A DNA stretch of 64,000 nt, from contig NZ_CP107811.1 of assembly GCF_036346105.1 (NCBI RefSeq), forward strand, positions 434,001-498,000. Direction: 5' to 3'. Positions 37,301 to 43,888 of the stretch are shown one piece after another (within the stretch, counting starts at the first letter, position 1; each line of letters starts with the position of its first letter). The position numbers and the translations under genes were made by a program. Below the pieces are notes generated by a model. The model was given only the letters and a program-made list of their open reading frames with translations. It did no database searches and was not told the DNA's origin. Source of the stretch: Streptomyces sp. NBC_00539. GTDB lineage: Bacteria; Actinomycetota; Actinomycetes; Streptomycetales; Streptomycetaceae.

Positions 37301-38108
37301 GCCGGGCCGCGTGCGCGGCGTCCTCGACGGTCAGCTGGTTGAACGCCGTGGGGGTCTGGCTGAGCATGGTCACGCGTTCCCGCTGGAGCAGTTCCCAGAA
37401 GGTACGCGGGTCCTTCGCCACTTCCTGTTCCACGACGACCACGCAGCCGCCGTACAGCAACGCGCCCCACATCTCCCAGACCGAGAAGTCGAAGGCGAAG
37501 GAGTGGAACAGCGACCAGACGTCCTCGCAGCCGAACCCGAAGAGTGCCTCCGTACCCGAGAAGAGCCGCAGCACGTTGCCGTGGGACACCTGCACGCCCT
37601 TGGGGCGGCCGGTCGTACCCGAGGTGAAGATGATGTACGCGCGGCTGTCGGCTGCGATGCCGGGGTGCGGCAGTTCCTGCGCCGGGACGGGCAGCTCGTC
37701 ATCGACGCACACCACCTGGAGTCCGGCGGCGAGCGAGCCGGCCAGCTCCCGCGTGGTGACCACCACGGAGGGGTCGGCGTCGTCGAGGATCAGTTCGAGC
37801 CGCGCCGTGGGCGTCGCCGGGTCCATGGGCACGTACGAAGATCCGGTGCGCAGCGCCGCGAGGGCCGCCGCGATCATGTCCACCGAGCGCTCCAGCAGGA
37901 TGCCCACGGGGCGACTCGGGTCGTCCGAGGCCCTGATCAGTGCGGCCGCCAGGGCGTTCACCCGGTCGTCGAGTTCCCGGTACGTCACGGCCCGGGCGCC
38001 GCAGCGGACGGCGTCGCGCGTGGGGAAGGCACGCACCGAGTTCGCGAAGCCCTCCACCAGGTTTCCCACGCCCGCCAGGGTTCCGGTCGGAAAATCGTGT
38101 TCCTGCAT
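31386..38108 (-). CDS. NRPS, A-PCP-C-A-PCP-C (two modules)
   Basis: 2240 aa. A1 about 20-545; PCP1 with GGDSI (Ser595); C2 about 665-1090; A2 about 1120-1640; PCP2 GGHSL (Ser1688); C3 about 1745-2190 with HHVVSDG (His1883-1884); then about 50 aa that may dock to the next protein. A1 pocket residues read D-F-W-S-V-G-M-V-H-K, two changes from the threonine code DFWNIGMVHK, so Thr or a beta-hydroxy analogue. A2 reads D-I-W-E-V-S-M-D-D-K; acidic residues at 278, 330 and 331 argue for a basic substrate such as diaminobutyrate. C2 looks DCL-like (YPVGTLQAGLLFHS) but has H799-D800 in place of the HH pair. A1 is a close copy of the A domain in the next NRPS. GGAG is 8 nt before the start. Confidence 0.93.
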   Translation of the reverse strand: MQEHDFPTGTLAGVGNLVEGFANSVRAFPTRDAVRCGARAVTYRELDDRVNALAAALIRASDDPSRPVGILLERSVDMIAAALAALRTGSSYVPMDPATPTARLELILDDADPSVVVTTRELAGSLAAGLQVVCVDDELPVPAQELPHPGIAADSRAYIIFTSGTTGRPKGVQVSHGNVLRLFSGTEALFGFGCEDVWSLFHSFAFDFSVWEMWGALLYGGCVVVVEQEVAKDPRTFWELLQRERVTMLSQTPTAFNQLTVEDAAHAARLPLRWVVFGGEALHFGNLRRWVAKYGDDTPQLINMYGITETTVHASFRRVLEQDLSQAGSLIGLPLPDLGFVLVDDELREVPAGEVGEIVVTGPGVTLGYLGRPDLTRERFVELPGHSGLGYRSGDLARITGTGEYEYQGRADDQVKIRGFRIELGEIQAVLSAVTGITQAAVVVTTPEAPSNPVVKERSVSARITDVRDLIRGGSRGDHRSAESGPRIVAYVVRGEGFDPAELFSRLRERLPHYMIPAFVVPVDSIPMNHNGKVDRKELPAASAANCLREPAGEASGAPAGGSEDARAIVEIFEDVIGITGVTETDSFFSIGGDSIMALQLRAQALGKGITLELRDIYALQTPLALAEVAVREQAPETASPSVAPFSLISDEDRGLIPDGDVVDAYPVGTLQAGLLFHSAYEADVNMYCDIFMFRLKAAYDHQAMERAVARAVDRHEILRTSFDFNGYSEPLQLVHAHAATHVTAEDLRHLSPSEQEAALDSWQLAERGVGYDWTNPPLMRFTVHELADDEFMFSMSFHDALLDGWSESSLITEILADYWALRDGAQKEAAARPVRRYADYIALEQGALADPAIEDFWRQELEDTTPTMLPRLVEGPEDRHEGTMGFLSVDIDPQLSHALDDIAREHNVSLKHVLLAVHARVLSCLTGSSEVVLGVESNGRSEEEGGADVMGVHLNVVPYKLNSRQGAWNDLIAAAFAKEQQLLPVRRFPYARLQRLIDVRELTDISFNYTHFHSYEQLASATALEVLDAKAYIQTHFTLRTEFNKDPFTKLLSLDLEANMRRMTEDQLRLVGEVYRNALDDLAADPRSVPSQRTLLGEERWHRLLDGYGEPAEALRADGFFPVFEERAATHADRIAALCGTETITYERLAERAGSAATVLHELGAGPGTVVGVVAERNIDYLVATLAVMRTGAIYLPLPAGPVQRVAAMLRTSGADLVLCDGQTRTAAEEATGGSVRVAELGPLLASAEGSAPYRGRLPGGRDDAYIIFTSGSTGEPKGALLRHDGMLNHIQAKLDALEIRPGDRVSQDAAATFDISVWQMLAPLAAGATAVIYPDAVSQDPSRLLRAVAEDGITVLEVSPTVLSVFAAELAHYGNDAFGAFALRWVVSSGETLTPKCANAFRAQLPDVRLLNMWGATEVSDDCTHYEVVAVADERAASVQVGRPIRNAKVYVLDDNREPVPVGTPGELYVGGLCVGGGYVNNPERTAAAFVPDPFGESPEVLAYRTGDRGRQLADGGFEFLGRIDTQLKIRGHRIELGEVERALATVETLQESAVTVRADGEHGKQLVGFYVPKAVQNSAAAAGDTLLRLEVSPVELRDRLGSLLPRYAVPDYLIALGELPRTPHGKVDTKALAAWDLTDLDTTVQDDSLPPTPTEAAVIEVWAGVLRTARPPAALSNFFALGGHSLHAAQVMARLRDRFGVDLPLRLLFENPTPRALAHQVEELVGSPAAGATPPSRITPLERRPREFPLARNQASLWFLNQVDPQDRSYENTTLLHLRGDLDVEALRSAVDTLAGRHEILSMRFGNREGVPYQTPRAGAAVRLEVVDASHEEAADAEAMKEYVRRQTGALRFDLERGPLVVARLYRFTPTQHVLQWSSHHVVSDGWSTDVAIREITEAYLAHREGRIPRLPELPVQYGDYALWQQEQPSGAGSAEAAFWRTYLDGYQGELALVTDQERTEDRSRTSGHQVKDWEPRMTRRVGELARARGVTPFMVFHAATAAVLSRFAQQSDLVIGSAVAGRGLPETANLIGYFADTLPFRYHVEPQTTGARLLDSVASSALSALEHQQMPFQEIVREAGGERTPGVSPLVQVLVTVDNFPLDLDALPGISAALEQVPPATALFDLLFRFVEDPSGLHLTVQYDATLFTPATVERLVDAVDRVLEALLEQPDTELGDIVLTGAEDLAALQAAWQAVSREEVDFAHQAARAVESPQWPDFLARVEAEGLLSALLLAL

Positions 38109-38135
38109 CGTTCCAACTCCAGATCTTCTGCTTCT

Positions 38136-41100
38136 TCAGCGGGAATGGGCGTTGAGCTCGCGCAGAGCGGTCCGGAACCCCTCGGCGACGGCTTCGGCCA
38201 CGGACGCGTCGACCACGTTCTTCTGGTGGACCAGCCGGAACACCAGCCGGTCGTCGTGCCGGGTGCCGTAGAGGCTCAGGGCGAAGGCCACGTCACGGGG
38301 CCGCACGTCGACCGCCCGGACCTCCACGTCGCCGAGCATCTGGCGGCAGCCGCTCGACGGGAGGGAGAAGCCCTCCGCCAGGCGCGTGTCGGCGGTCTGC
38401 TGGAACGTCAGCGTCGCCTGGAAGAGCGGGTTCTGTCCGTGCCGTTCCGGCTTCAGCTCCTTGACGAGCCGGGCGAAGGGCAGGTCGGCGAAGTCCAGTG
38501 CGTCCCGCAGCTCCTGCCAGGTGCGGTCCTCAAGGCTGTCGAGGCCCTCGCCGTCCCGGAAGTCCCCTTGCAGGGGCATCATGTTGACCAGGTAGCCCAC
38601 GGTTTCCGCGAACCGCCAGTCGGTCCTGCCGTGGTGGGGGCTTCCGATGACGATCTGCTTCTCGCCGACGGTCAGGTACAGGGCGTGCAGGTAGGCGGAG
38701 GCGAGCGTGACGAACGGCGTACGTCCGTGGGCCTGGCTGCGGGTGTAGATCCGGCGGGTCGTCTCCGCGTCGATCTCGAAGTCCACGGTGCCGGCCGGAT
38801 TGCGGTCGGCCGGGGCGGCCGCCCTCGGCTTGAACAGCAGCTGGTTGCGCAGGGGCCGCCACCGGTCGGCCCAGGTCTGCAGCCGCTCGTCGGCGGCGGC
38901 GTCCGGTGCACGACGGGCGCGGGCCCATTCCAAGGCCGTCGCCGGTGACCCGCCGGTGGGCGCGGGGGACTTCTCCAGCCGGATTCCGGGCAGCTCCTGG
39001 AGGATTTCGGTGAGGACCGTACGCAGCGACCAGTGGTCGACGACGGCGTGGTGGCAGACGAGCATGAGCACCGTCGCGTCCGAGGTGAGTGCGGCGGCGG
39101 CACGGACGAGCGGCCCCTCGGTCAGCGAGAAGGGCCGGTGGGCCACCTCGTCGAGGTAGGCGTCGACGGCCGGGTCATCGTCGTCCGCGAACCGCTGTTC
39201 CTGCCAGTCGACGTCGCGGCTGTCACGCACCAGCTGGGTACCCGTCCCCAGGGGGCCGAGGACGGTGCGCAGGGCCGGGTGGCGTTCGACGGCCCCGGCC
39301 ACGGCGGACCGCAGGAGGTGCGGCTCGTAGGCCCTCGACAACCGCACCGCGATGGGCAGGTTGTTGGCGGTGTCCTCGGGGAGCAGCTCGGAGTAGAACT
39401 GCATCTGGATCTGGCCATCGGCCGCAGGGCCCTCGGCCGGCGACCGGTCCGGCGCCGGCTCCTGCGCCTCGGCGCGGGCCGGCGGTTCGGCGGTCAAGGC
39501 CGTGATGGCCTGCGCCACCTCGTCGAGCGAGCGGTCGCCGTAGAAGAGCCGGCTGTCGATACTCCGCTGGAAGAGCTGCTCCAGGGCGGCCTTGAACGCG
39601 GTGAGCTTCAGGGAGTCCAGGCCCAGTGAGGCGAGCGGCTGTGCGAGGTCTTCCCCGCTCGGCGCGCCTCCCCAGCGCCCGGCCAACTGGGCCACGAGTG
39701 CGTCCCGCACGGCCTCGTGGCGCCGGACGTCGTCCAGCAGGTGCAGCGAGGAGGTGTCGGACGCAGGTACGTCGGCCGCCTGCCCGTGTTCGTCCCCCCG
39801 TGTCGCGCTCACCACCCGCAGGCCGCCGGCGAGGTACCGCGTCCGCGTCTCGGCCCTGCGGATCTTTCCGCTGGAGGTCTTGGGGATCGAGCCGGGGTAG
39901 ACGAAGACGACCTCGGCCAGGTGGAGGTCGCACTCGGTGCCGACCGTACGGAGCACCTCCCTGCTGACGGCGGCGAGGGTGTCCGGGTCGTCGCGAAGGA
40001 GCGTCACGGAGGAGCGTTTCACCTCGGCCACCAGCACGACCTCAGGTGCGTCCGGGGCCGGCTGGAACGCCGCGGCGCACCCCTTGCGCAGGTGGGCGGA
40101 GGCGAGCGATCCCACGGTTTCGATGTCGTGCGGGTAGAAGTTGCGACCGGCCACGATGAGCAGGTCCTTCATGCGTCCTACGGGGTACAGCTCGCCCTCG
40201 TGGAAGGCTCCGAGGTCACCGGTGCGGAGGAAGAGGCCGGGGTGTCCCTCGATCCGCGCGCGGAACGTTTCCTCCGTGGGGCCTTCGGCGCCCCAGTAGC
40301 CCTGGGCCACTCCCCTGCTGCGCACGCAGATCTCGCCGACGCAGCCGTCCTGTACGGCGCGCCCGTTCGCGTCGCGGATCACGATCTCGGTGTGCAGGGC
40401 GGGGCGCCCCGCCGACACGATGCCGACTCCGTCCTCCGCCTGCGACCCCAGAGCCGGGGCGAGCCGGCCCTGCTCCACCGTACGGCGGTCGAAGACGTGG
40501 GCACGGTACCCGGCCGTCGGCTCGGCGCCCGAGACGAACAGGGTGGCTTCCGCCAGGCCGTAGCAGGGGTAGACGGCGCCGGGGTCGAAGCCGTGTGCGC
40601 CGTAGACGGTGGAGAAGTCCCGCAGGGTCCTTTCCACCACGGGTTCGGCGCCGTTGAACGCGATGCGCCAGCCGCTGAGGTCGACTCCGGCGAGGCGGTC
40701 GGCGTCGTACCGGTCGACCAGGAGCTGGTACGCGAAGTTGGGGCCGCCGGAGCAGGTGGCGCCGAACCGGGCGATCGCCAGCGGCCAGATCATCGGATCG
40801 TAGACGAAGGCGAAGGTGTTGAGGAGGACCGACCTCAGCCCCATGTAGAGCGGCAGGAGCGCCGCCCCGATCAGACCCATGTCGTGGTAGAGCGGAAGCC
40901 AGCTGAGGATCACGTCGCCGGACCGGACGCCGAAGCCGTCGGCGATGGCCTCCTCGTTCTCCGCCAGGTTGCGGTGGCTGACCATCACCCCCTTCGGAGC
41001 GCCGGTGGAACCGGAGGTGTACTGCAGGAAGGCCAGTTCCTCACCGTCGGTGCCCACGGGCCGGTACGTTGCCCGGTCGGTGGCCGCCAGGGTCTCGATG

Positions 41101-41546
41101 AGGTGGGTCCGCAGGTCCTCCGAGCCCTCCGGCTTCGGCAGGTCGGCGAGGTGTTCGGCGAGTGCCGCGGTGGTCAGGGCGTGGGTGGGACGGCAGCTCT
41201 GGATGACGGCCTCGATGCGGTCGAGCTTCGCGCCGGGGCGCGGCAGGTAGAGCGGAACCGCCACGACCCCCGCGTACAGGCAGCCGAGGAAGGCGACCAG
41301 GTAGTCGAGACCCGGTGGGAAGAGCAGCAGGATCCGGTCTCCGCGTCGCGCGGTGGACTGCAGGGCCGCGGCTATCCTCAGGGACGAGTCCTCCAGCTCC
41401 CGGAAGGTGACGTGCTGCTCGACCTCCAGGCCGGTTCCCACGAAGGTGTAGGCCACGTCATCGGGGCGCTCCCCGGCCCAGTGGGAGAGTGCCGCGGGGA
41501 TCGACGGGAACCTCGGTTCGGTGTGGACTCCGGTGCTTGCCCGCAT
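38136..41546 (-). CDS. lipoinitiation protein: fatty acyl-AMP ligase - ACP - condensation domain
   Basis: 1136 aa. Residues about 15-585 are an acyl-adenylate ligase of the FAAL group (LQYTSGSTGAPKGVMVSH; LPLYHDMGLIG; PCYGLAEATLFVSG; A10 Lys561). It activates a fatty acid as acyl-AMP and hands it to the fused ACP (about 610-680; LGLDSLKL, Ser645). The C domain (about 715-1136) then joins the acyl group to the first amino acid on the next NRPS; its motif reads HHAVVDH (832-838), with His replacing the usual final Gly. This gives an N-acylated peptide. Its start is one base from the stop of the threonine aldolase gene (TGA-C-ATG) and its stop 27 nt before the next NRPS, so the genes are tightly coupled. 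Acyl chain length cannot be predicted. Confidence 0.92.
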   Translation of the reverse strand: MRASTGVHTEPRFPSIPAALSHWAGERPDDVAYTFVGTGLEVEQHVTFRELEDSSLRIAAALQSTARRGDRILLLFPPGLDYLVAFLGCLYAGVVAVPLYLPRPGAKLDRIEAVIQSCRPTHALTTAALAEHLADLPKPEGSEDLRTHLIETLAATDRATYRPVGTDGEELAFLQYTSGSTGAPKGVMVSHRNLAENEEAIADGFGVRSGDVILSWLPLYHDMGLIGAALLPLYMGLRSVLLNTFAFVYDPMIWPLAIARFGATCSGGPNFAYQLLVDRYDADRLAGVDLSGWRIAFNGAEPVVERTLRDFSTVYGAHGFDPGAVYPCYGLAEATLFVSGAEPTAGYRAHVFDRRTVEQGRLAPALGSQAEDGVGIVSAGRPALHTEIVIRDANGRAVQDGCVGEICVRSRGVAQGYWGAEGPTEETFRARIEGHPGLFLRTGDLGAFHEGELYPVGRMKDLLIVAGRNFYPHDIETVGSLASAHLRKGCAAAFQPAPDAPEVVLVAEVKRSSVTLLRDDPDTLAAVSREVLRTVGTECDLHLAEVVFVYPGSIPKTSSGKIRRAETRTRYLAGGLRVVSATRGDEHGQAADVPASDTSSLHLLDDVRRHEAVRDALVAQLAGRWGGAPSGEDLAQPLASLGLDSLKLTAFKAALEQLFQRSIDSRLFYGDRSLDEVAQAITALTAEPPARAEAQEPAPDRSPAEGPAADGQIQMQFYSELLPEDTANNLPIAVRLSRAYEPHLLRSAVAGAVERHPALRTVLGPLGTGTQLVRDSRDVDWQEQRFADDDDPAVDAYLDEVAHRPFSLTEGPLVRAAAALTSDATVLMLVCHHAVVDHWSLRTVLTEILQELPGIRLEKSPAPTGGSPATALEWARARRAPDAAADERLQTWADRWRPLRNQLLFKPRAAAPADRNPAGTVDFEIDAETTRRIYTRSQAHGRTPFVTLASAYLHALYLTVGEKQIVIGSPHHGRTDWRFAETVGYLVNMMPLQGDFRDGEGLDSLEDRTWQELRDALDFADLPFARLVKELKPERHGQNPLFQATLTFQQTADTRLAEGFSLPSSGCRQMLGDVEVRAVDVRPRDVAFALSLYGTRHDDRLVFRLVHQKNVVDASVAEAVAEGFRTALRELNAHSR

Positions 41547-41547
41547 G

Positions 41548-42618
41548 TCAGACCTCCGTGGTGTGGCCGGCGAGGGGGCGCGCGCCGTTCTTCATGACGC
41601 GCCCGATGATGGAAACCGCTTCGTTGACGTCGCTGTCGTCCAGTCCGCGGTGCAGCACCGCGCGGAGCCGCCCGTGACCCAGCTCGGCGATGGCCAGGCC
41701 CTCCTCGCGGGCGGCCGCGGCGACGGTCTGCCAGGTGTGCCGCTCGTCCGTGACACGGAACATCACGATGTTCGTCCGCACGTCCTGGGGGACCACCTCG
41801 ATGCCGTCCAGTTCCGCCAGGCCCTCGGCGAGCAGGGCGGCTCGACGGTGGTCCTCGGCGAGCGCGGCCGCGTTCTCGATGGCGAGGATCCCGGCTGCGG
41901 CGACCGTTCCGACCTGCCGCATTCCGCCGCCGAGCATCTTGCGCAGGCGGCGTACCTTGCCGATGAACCGGGCGCTCCCCACGACCATGGAGCCGATGGG
42001 GGCGGAGAGTCCCTTGGAGAGACAGAACTGGACGGAGTCCGCGAACTGCGCGATCTCGGCCACCGGAACCCCCGCACCTACGGCGGCGTTGAATATCCGG
42101 GCGCCGTCCATGTGTACGGGGACCCCGCGCTCGGCGGCGAAACGGCGTACGTCGCGCAAGTAGTCCAGGGGGAGGATCGCGCCGCCGCAGCGGTTGTGCG
42201 TGTTCTCCAGGCAGATCAGTGCGGGGAGGGCGAACTGGGGGTCCTCCGGGTCGTCCGGAAACGCGGCCTCCAGGTCGCGCAGGAGCAGGCGGCCGTCAGG
42301 CTGGGTGGGGACCGGCTCGTAGACGATCCCGCCGCACACGGAGGCGCCGCCGGCCTCGTAGATGTAGATGTCGCTCTCGTCTCCGACCAGCACCTTGGAG
42401 CCCCGGGGCGCGTGCGCCATGAGGCTTGCCAGGTTCGCCATGGTGCCGCTCGGCATGAAGCAGGCGGCTTCCTTGCCGAGTGTGGCGGCGGCGAGCGCTT
42501 CGAGCCGGTTGGCCGTGGGGTCCTCGCCGTAGACGTCGTCACCGAGGGCGGCTTCGCTCATGGCGCGGATCATGTCCGGAGTGGGCAGCGTGAAGGTGTC
42601 GCTGCGTAGCTCGATCAC
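41548..42618 (-). CDS. low-specificity threonine aldolase-family enzyme, first gene of the NRPS operon
   Basis: 356 aa from GTG at 42618 (AAAGG 8 nt upstream). Fold-type I PLP enzyme: IELRSDTFTLPTPDMIRAM start, GDDVYGEDPTANRLE, SGTMANLASLMAH cofactor-phosphate loop, HMDGARIFNAAVG (Asp to the pyridine nitrogen) and SKGLSAPIG with the Schiff-base Lys. Family members interconvert L-threonine (or other beta-hydroxy amino acids) with glycine plus an aldehyde. As the first gene of the operon, coupled by one base to the FAAL gene and upstream of a threonine-type A domain, it probably makes a beta-hydroxy amino acid building block or adjusts the threonine/glycine supply. The open frame beyond 42618 runs through repeats and has no family similarity. 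Confidence 0.9.
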   Translation of the reverse strand: MIELRSDTFTLPTPDMIRAMSEAALGDDVYGEDPTANRLEALAAATLGKEAACFMPSGTMANLASLMAHAPRGSKVLVGDESDIYIYEAGGASVCGGIVYEPVPTQPDGRLLLRDLEAAFPDDPEDPQFALPALICLENTHNRCGGAILPLDYLRDVRRFAAERGVPVHMDGARIFNAAVGAGVPVAEIAQFADSVQFCLSKGLSAPIGSMVVGSARFIGKVRRLRKMLGGGMRQVGTVAAAGILAIENAAALAEDHRRAALLAEGLAELDGIEVVPQDVRTNIVMFRVTDERHTWQTVAAAAREEGLAIAELGHGRLRAVLHRGLDDSDVNEAVSIIGRVMKNGARPLAGHTTEV

Positions 42619-43552
42619 TGATGGGGCCTTTCGGGAACTCGGGAACCGCGCCGGGGACGGCGTCGATCTGGTGGGGGCTCGGTGCGCGCTTTCGTGACCT
42701 GTGCGTGTGGGTGTGCCTGTGCTCGTGCGTGTGCCGGTGCCCGGGCGTGTGCCGGTGCCCGGGCGTGGGCCGGTGCCCGGGCGTGGGACTCGTGGGGCGA
42801 TGACGAAGGGCGGTCGGTCGGTCGGTCGGGCGGCGCTGCCGTACGGCTCGTCCGGACCCGCGGCCCGTAACACCGTGCACACGCGGGACTTCGGGATTGC
42901 CGTGCGTGGGCTCCGTCCACACGGACGCCCGCCCCTCGTACCCGGCCCGGCAGGGGGGACGCCGGGGTATCGCGCACTGCCGGGGCGGGCGGCCTGGGCG
43001 GCGCCTCCCTGCGGGCGCAGGCGGCGGTCCGGGAGGCTGGTGCCGTGGGCCGCCGGACGTGGGCTCGTCACCGGCCGGCCGGGAGTCGATCCCGGTGCTC
43101 CCGGAGCCGGAACCGGTCAGCCGTAGTTCGGTCTGTGTACGGCCGAGCCGCAAGCCGACGGCCTCGGCCGTTCGGCGGGCCGCACTCTCGCAGGCAGTCT
43201 CCTCACGCCACGAGGGCTCCGCATGGAAGACGGGCGAGCCGATGAGGACAGCGGGCGTGCGCGCGCGTAGCGGGGCCGGGACCCGAGGGCCTCTTGGCCG
43301 GGCAGCCGGCCAGGGCCCTGTTCGACCCGCCCTCCGACCCCTGTACGCGCGACCTGTCGATCAGTCATCTTCCGTCTCCCCCCACAGGTGTCGCCAGGCC
43401 GTGGCGGGGTCGGTCTCGCGGTCCAGGCAGTGGAACGTCCCCTTGGCCCGACCGGGGCCGGCCGACTGAGTCCACGTGGTCCCTCTCCCCCTCGTTTCGG
43501 CAGGTGCGCATCGGGCCGACCCACGGTGAGGCCGGCGCTCCCTCTCACGAAG
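42619..43552 (-). other. long 5' leader / intergenic region of the NRPS operon, no convincing gene
   Basis: This 0.93-kb stretch lies between a consensus-like minus-strand promoter and the first gene of the operon. Several open frames exist on both strands, but all are Arg/Pro/Gly-rich, switch frames, and lack a good ribosome site or known domain. Visible structure: an 18-bp tandem repeat (42713-42784), a (GGTC)n-like run near 42811-42828, and short coding-like scraps in different frames near 43380-43470 and 43110-43260 that could be remnants of a decayed gene. It may hold a regulatory leader, a small peptide gene or a second promoter near the repeats. Confidence 0.5.
42713..42784. repeat. 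18-bp tandem repeat (about 4 copies)
   Basis: GTGCCGGTGCCCGGGCGT occurs at 42731-42748 and 42749-42766, with a one-base variant at 42767-42784 and a more degenerate copy at 42713-42730. It lies 95-166 bp upstream of the threonine aldolase start, inside the NRPS leader. In-frame codons are not disturbed because no gene is assigned here; copy-number variation between strains would be expected. Confidence 0.75.
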
Positions 43553-43582
43553 AAATTACAAACCAGATAGGCGGTTTGTCAA
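43553..43582 (-). promoter_or_regulatory. strong promoter reading toward the NRPS operon
   Basis: On the minus strand TTGACA (43582-43577, a perfect -35) and TAATTT (43558-43553) are 18 bp apart in an AT-rich island within very GC-rich DNA. The first confident gene in its direction is the threonine aldolase, 935 bp away, with nothing but leader in between. This is the best promoter candidate for the biosynthetic operon. Confidence 0.6.
43558..43579. promoter_or_regulatory. inverted-repeat operator inside the promoter core
   Basis: ACAAACC (43558-43564) and GGTTTGT (43573-43579) form a perfect 7-bp inverted repeat with an 8-nt spacer, placed exactly between and overlapping the -35 and -10 boxes of the promoter. 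The layout fits a dimeric repressor of the TetR or similar type. No regulator gene is adjacent, so the protein must be encoded elsewhere. Confidence 0.6.
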
Positions 43583-43888
43583 CGCCCCGGTAGGCTTCCC
43601 GCCAGGCCCCTCGGAGGGGTCACGTCGGCGCTACGACCGCCGAGCCCACGCGGCCTCCCGCCTGAAATGCCATGTCAACGGCCTGGTTTGCTGCGCAATC
43701 GCGCGGGTGGACCCTTACGGCAGACACCCGTACGCTGAGCGAGCGGGGGCGGCGTCACGCGGGAACGGGCTGCCCGATACGTGAGCGATGGCCCCCGTTA
43801 AGAAACGTGTTGGTCGGTTTTATCTGCAAAATCGAGAGTGCAGGAGCGCGTGCGGCAAGCGCACGTCCGTTCTCAAGGGGAGTCACCG

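Noticed and set aside
33828-38948. 1706-aa plus-strand open frame antisense to the NRPS genes
   Set aside because: Runs across two NRPS genes with no domains and skewed composition; antisense shadow.
43410-43440. T-box-like string TGGACCGCG in the leader
   Set aside because: A T-box needs TGGNACC; one base is missing and no specifier or antiterminator stem was found.
43380-43470. Coding-like reading on the minus strand ending HCLDRETDPATAWRHLW followed by a stop and an ATG overlap
   Set aside because: The residues look protein-like, but there is no ATG/GTG/TTG in that frame upstream within reach, so it would need a frameshift. Possibly a remnant; not reported as a gene.
43117-43548. 143-aa minus-strand open frame beginning at the predicted transcript start of the NRPS promoter
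   Set aside because: Composition is dominated by Arg, Pro and Gly, there is no domain and no ribosome site, and coding-like signal shifts between frames. Left as leader rather than a gene.
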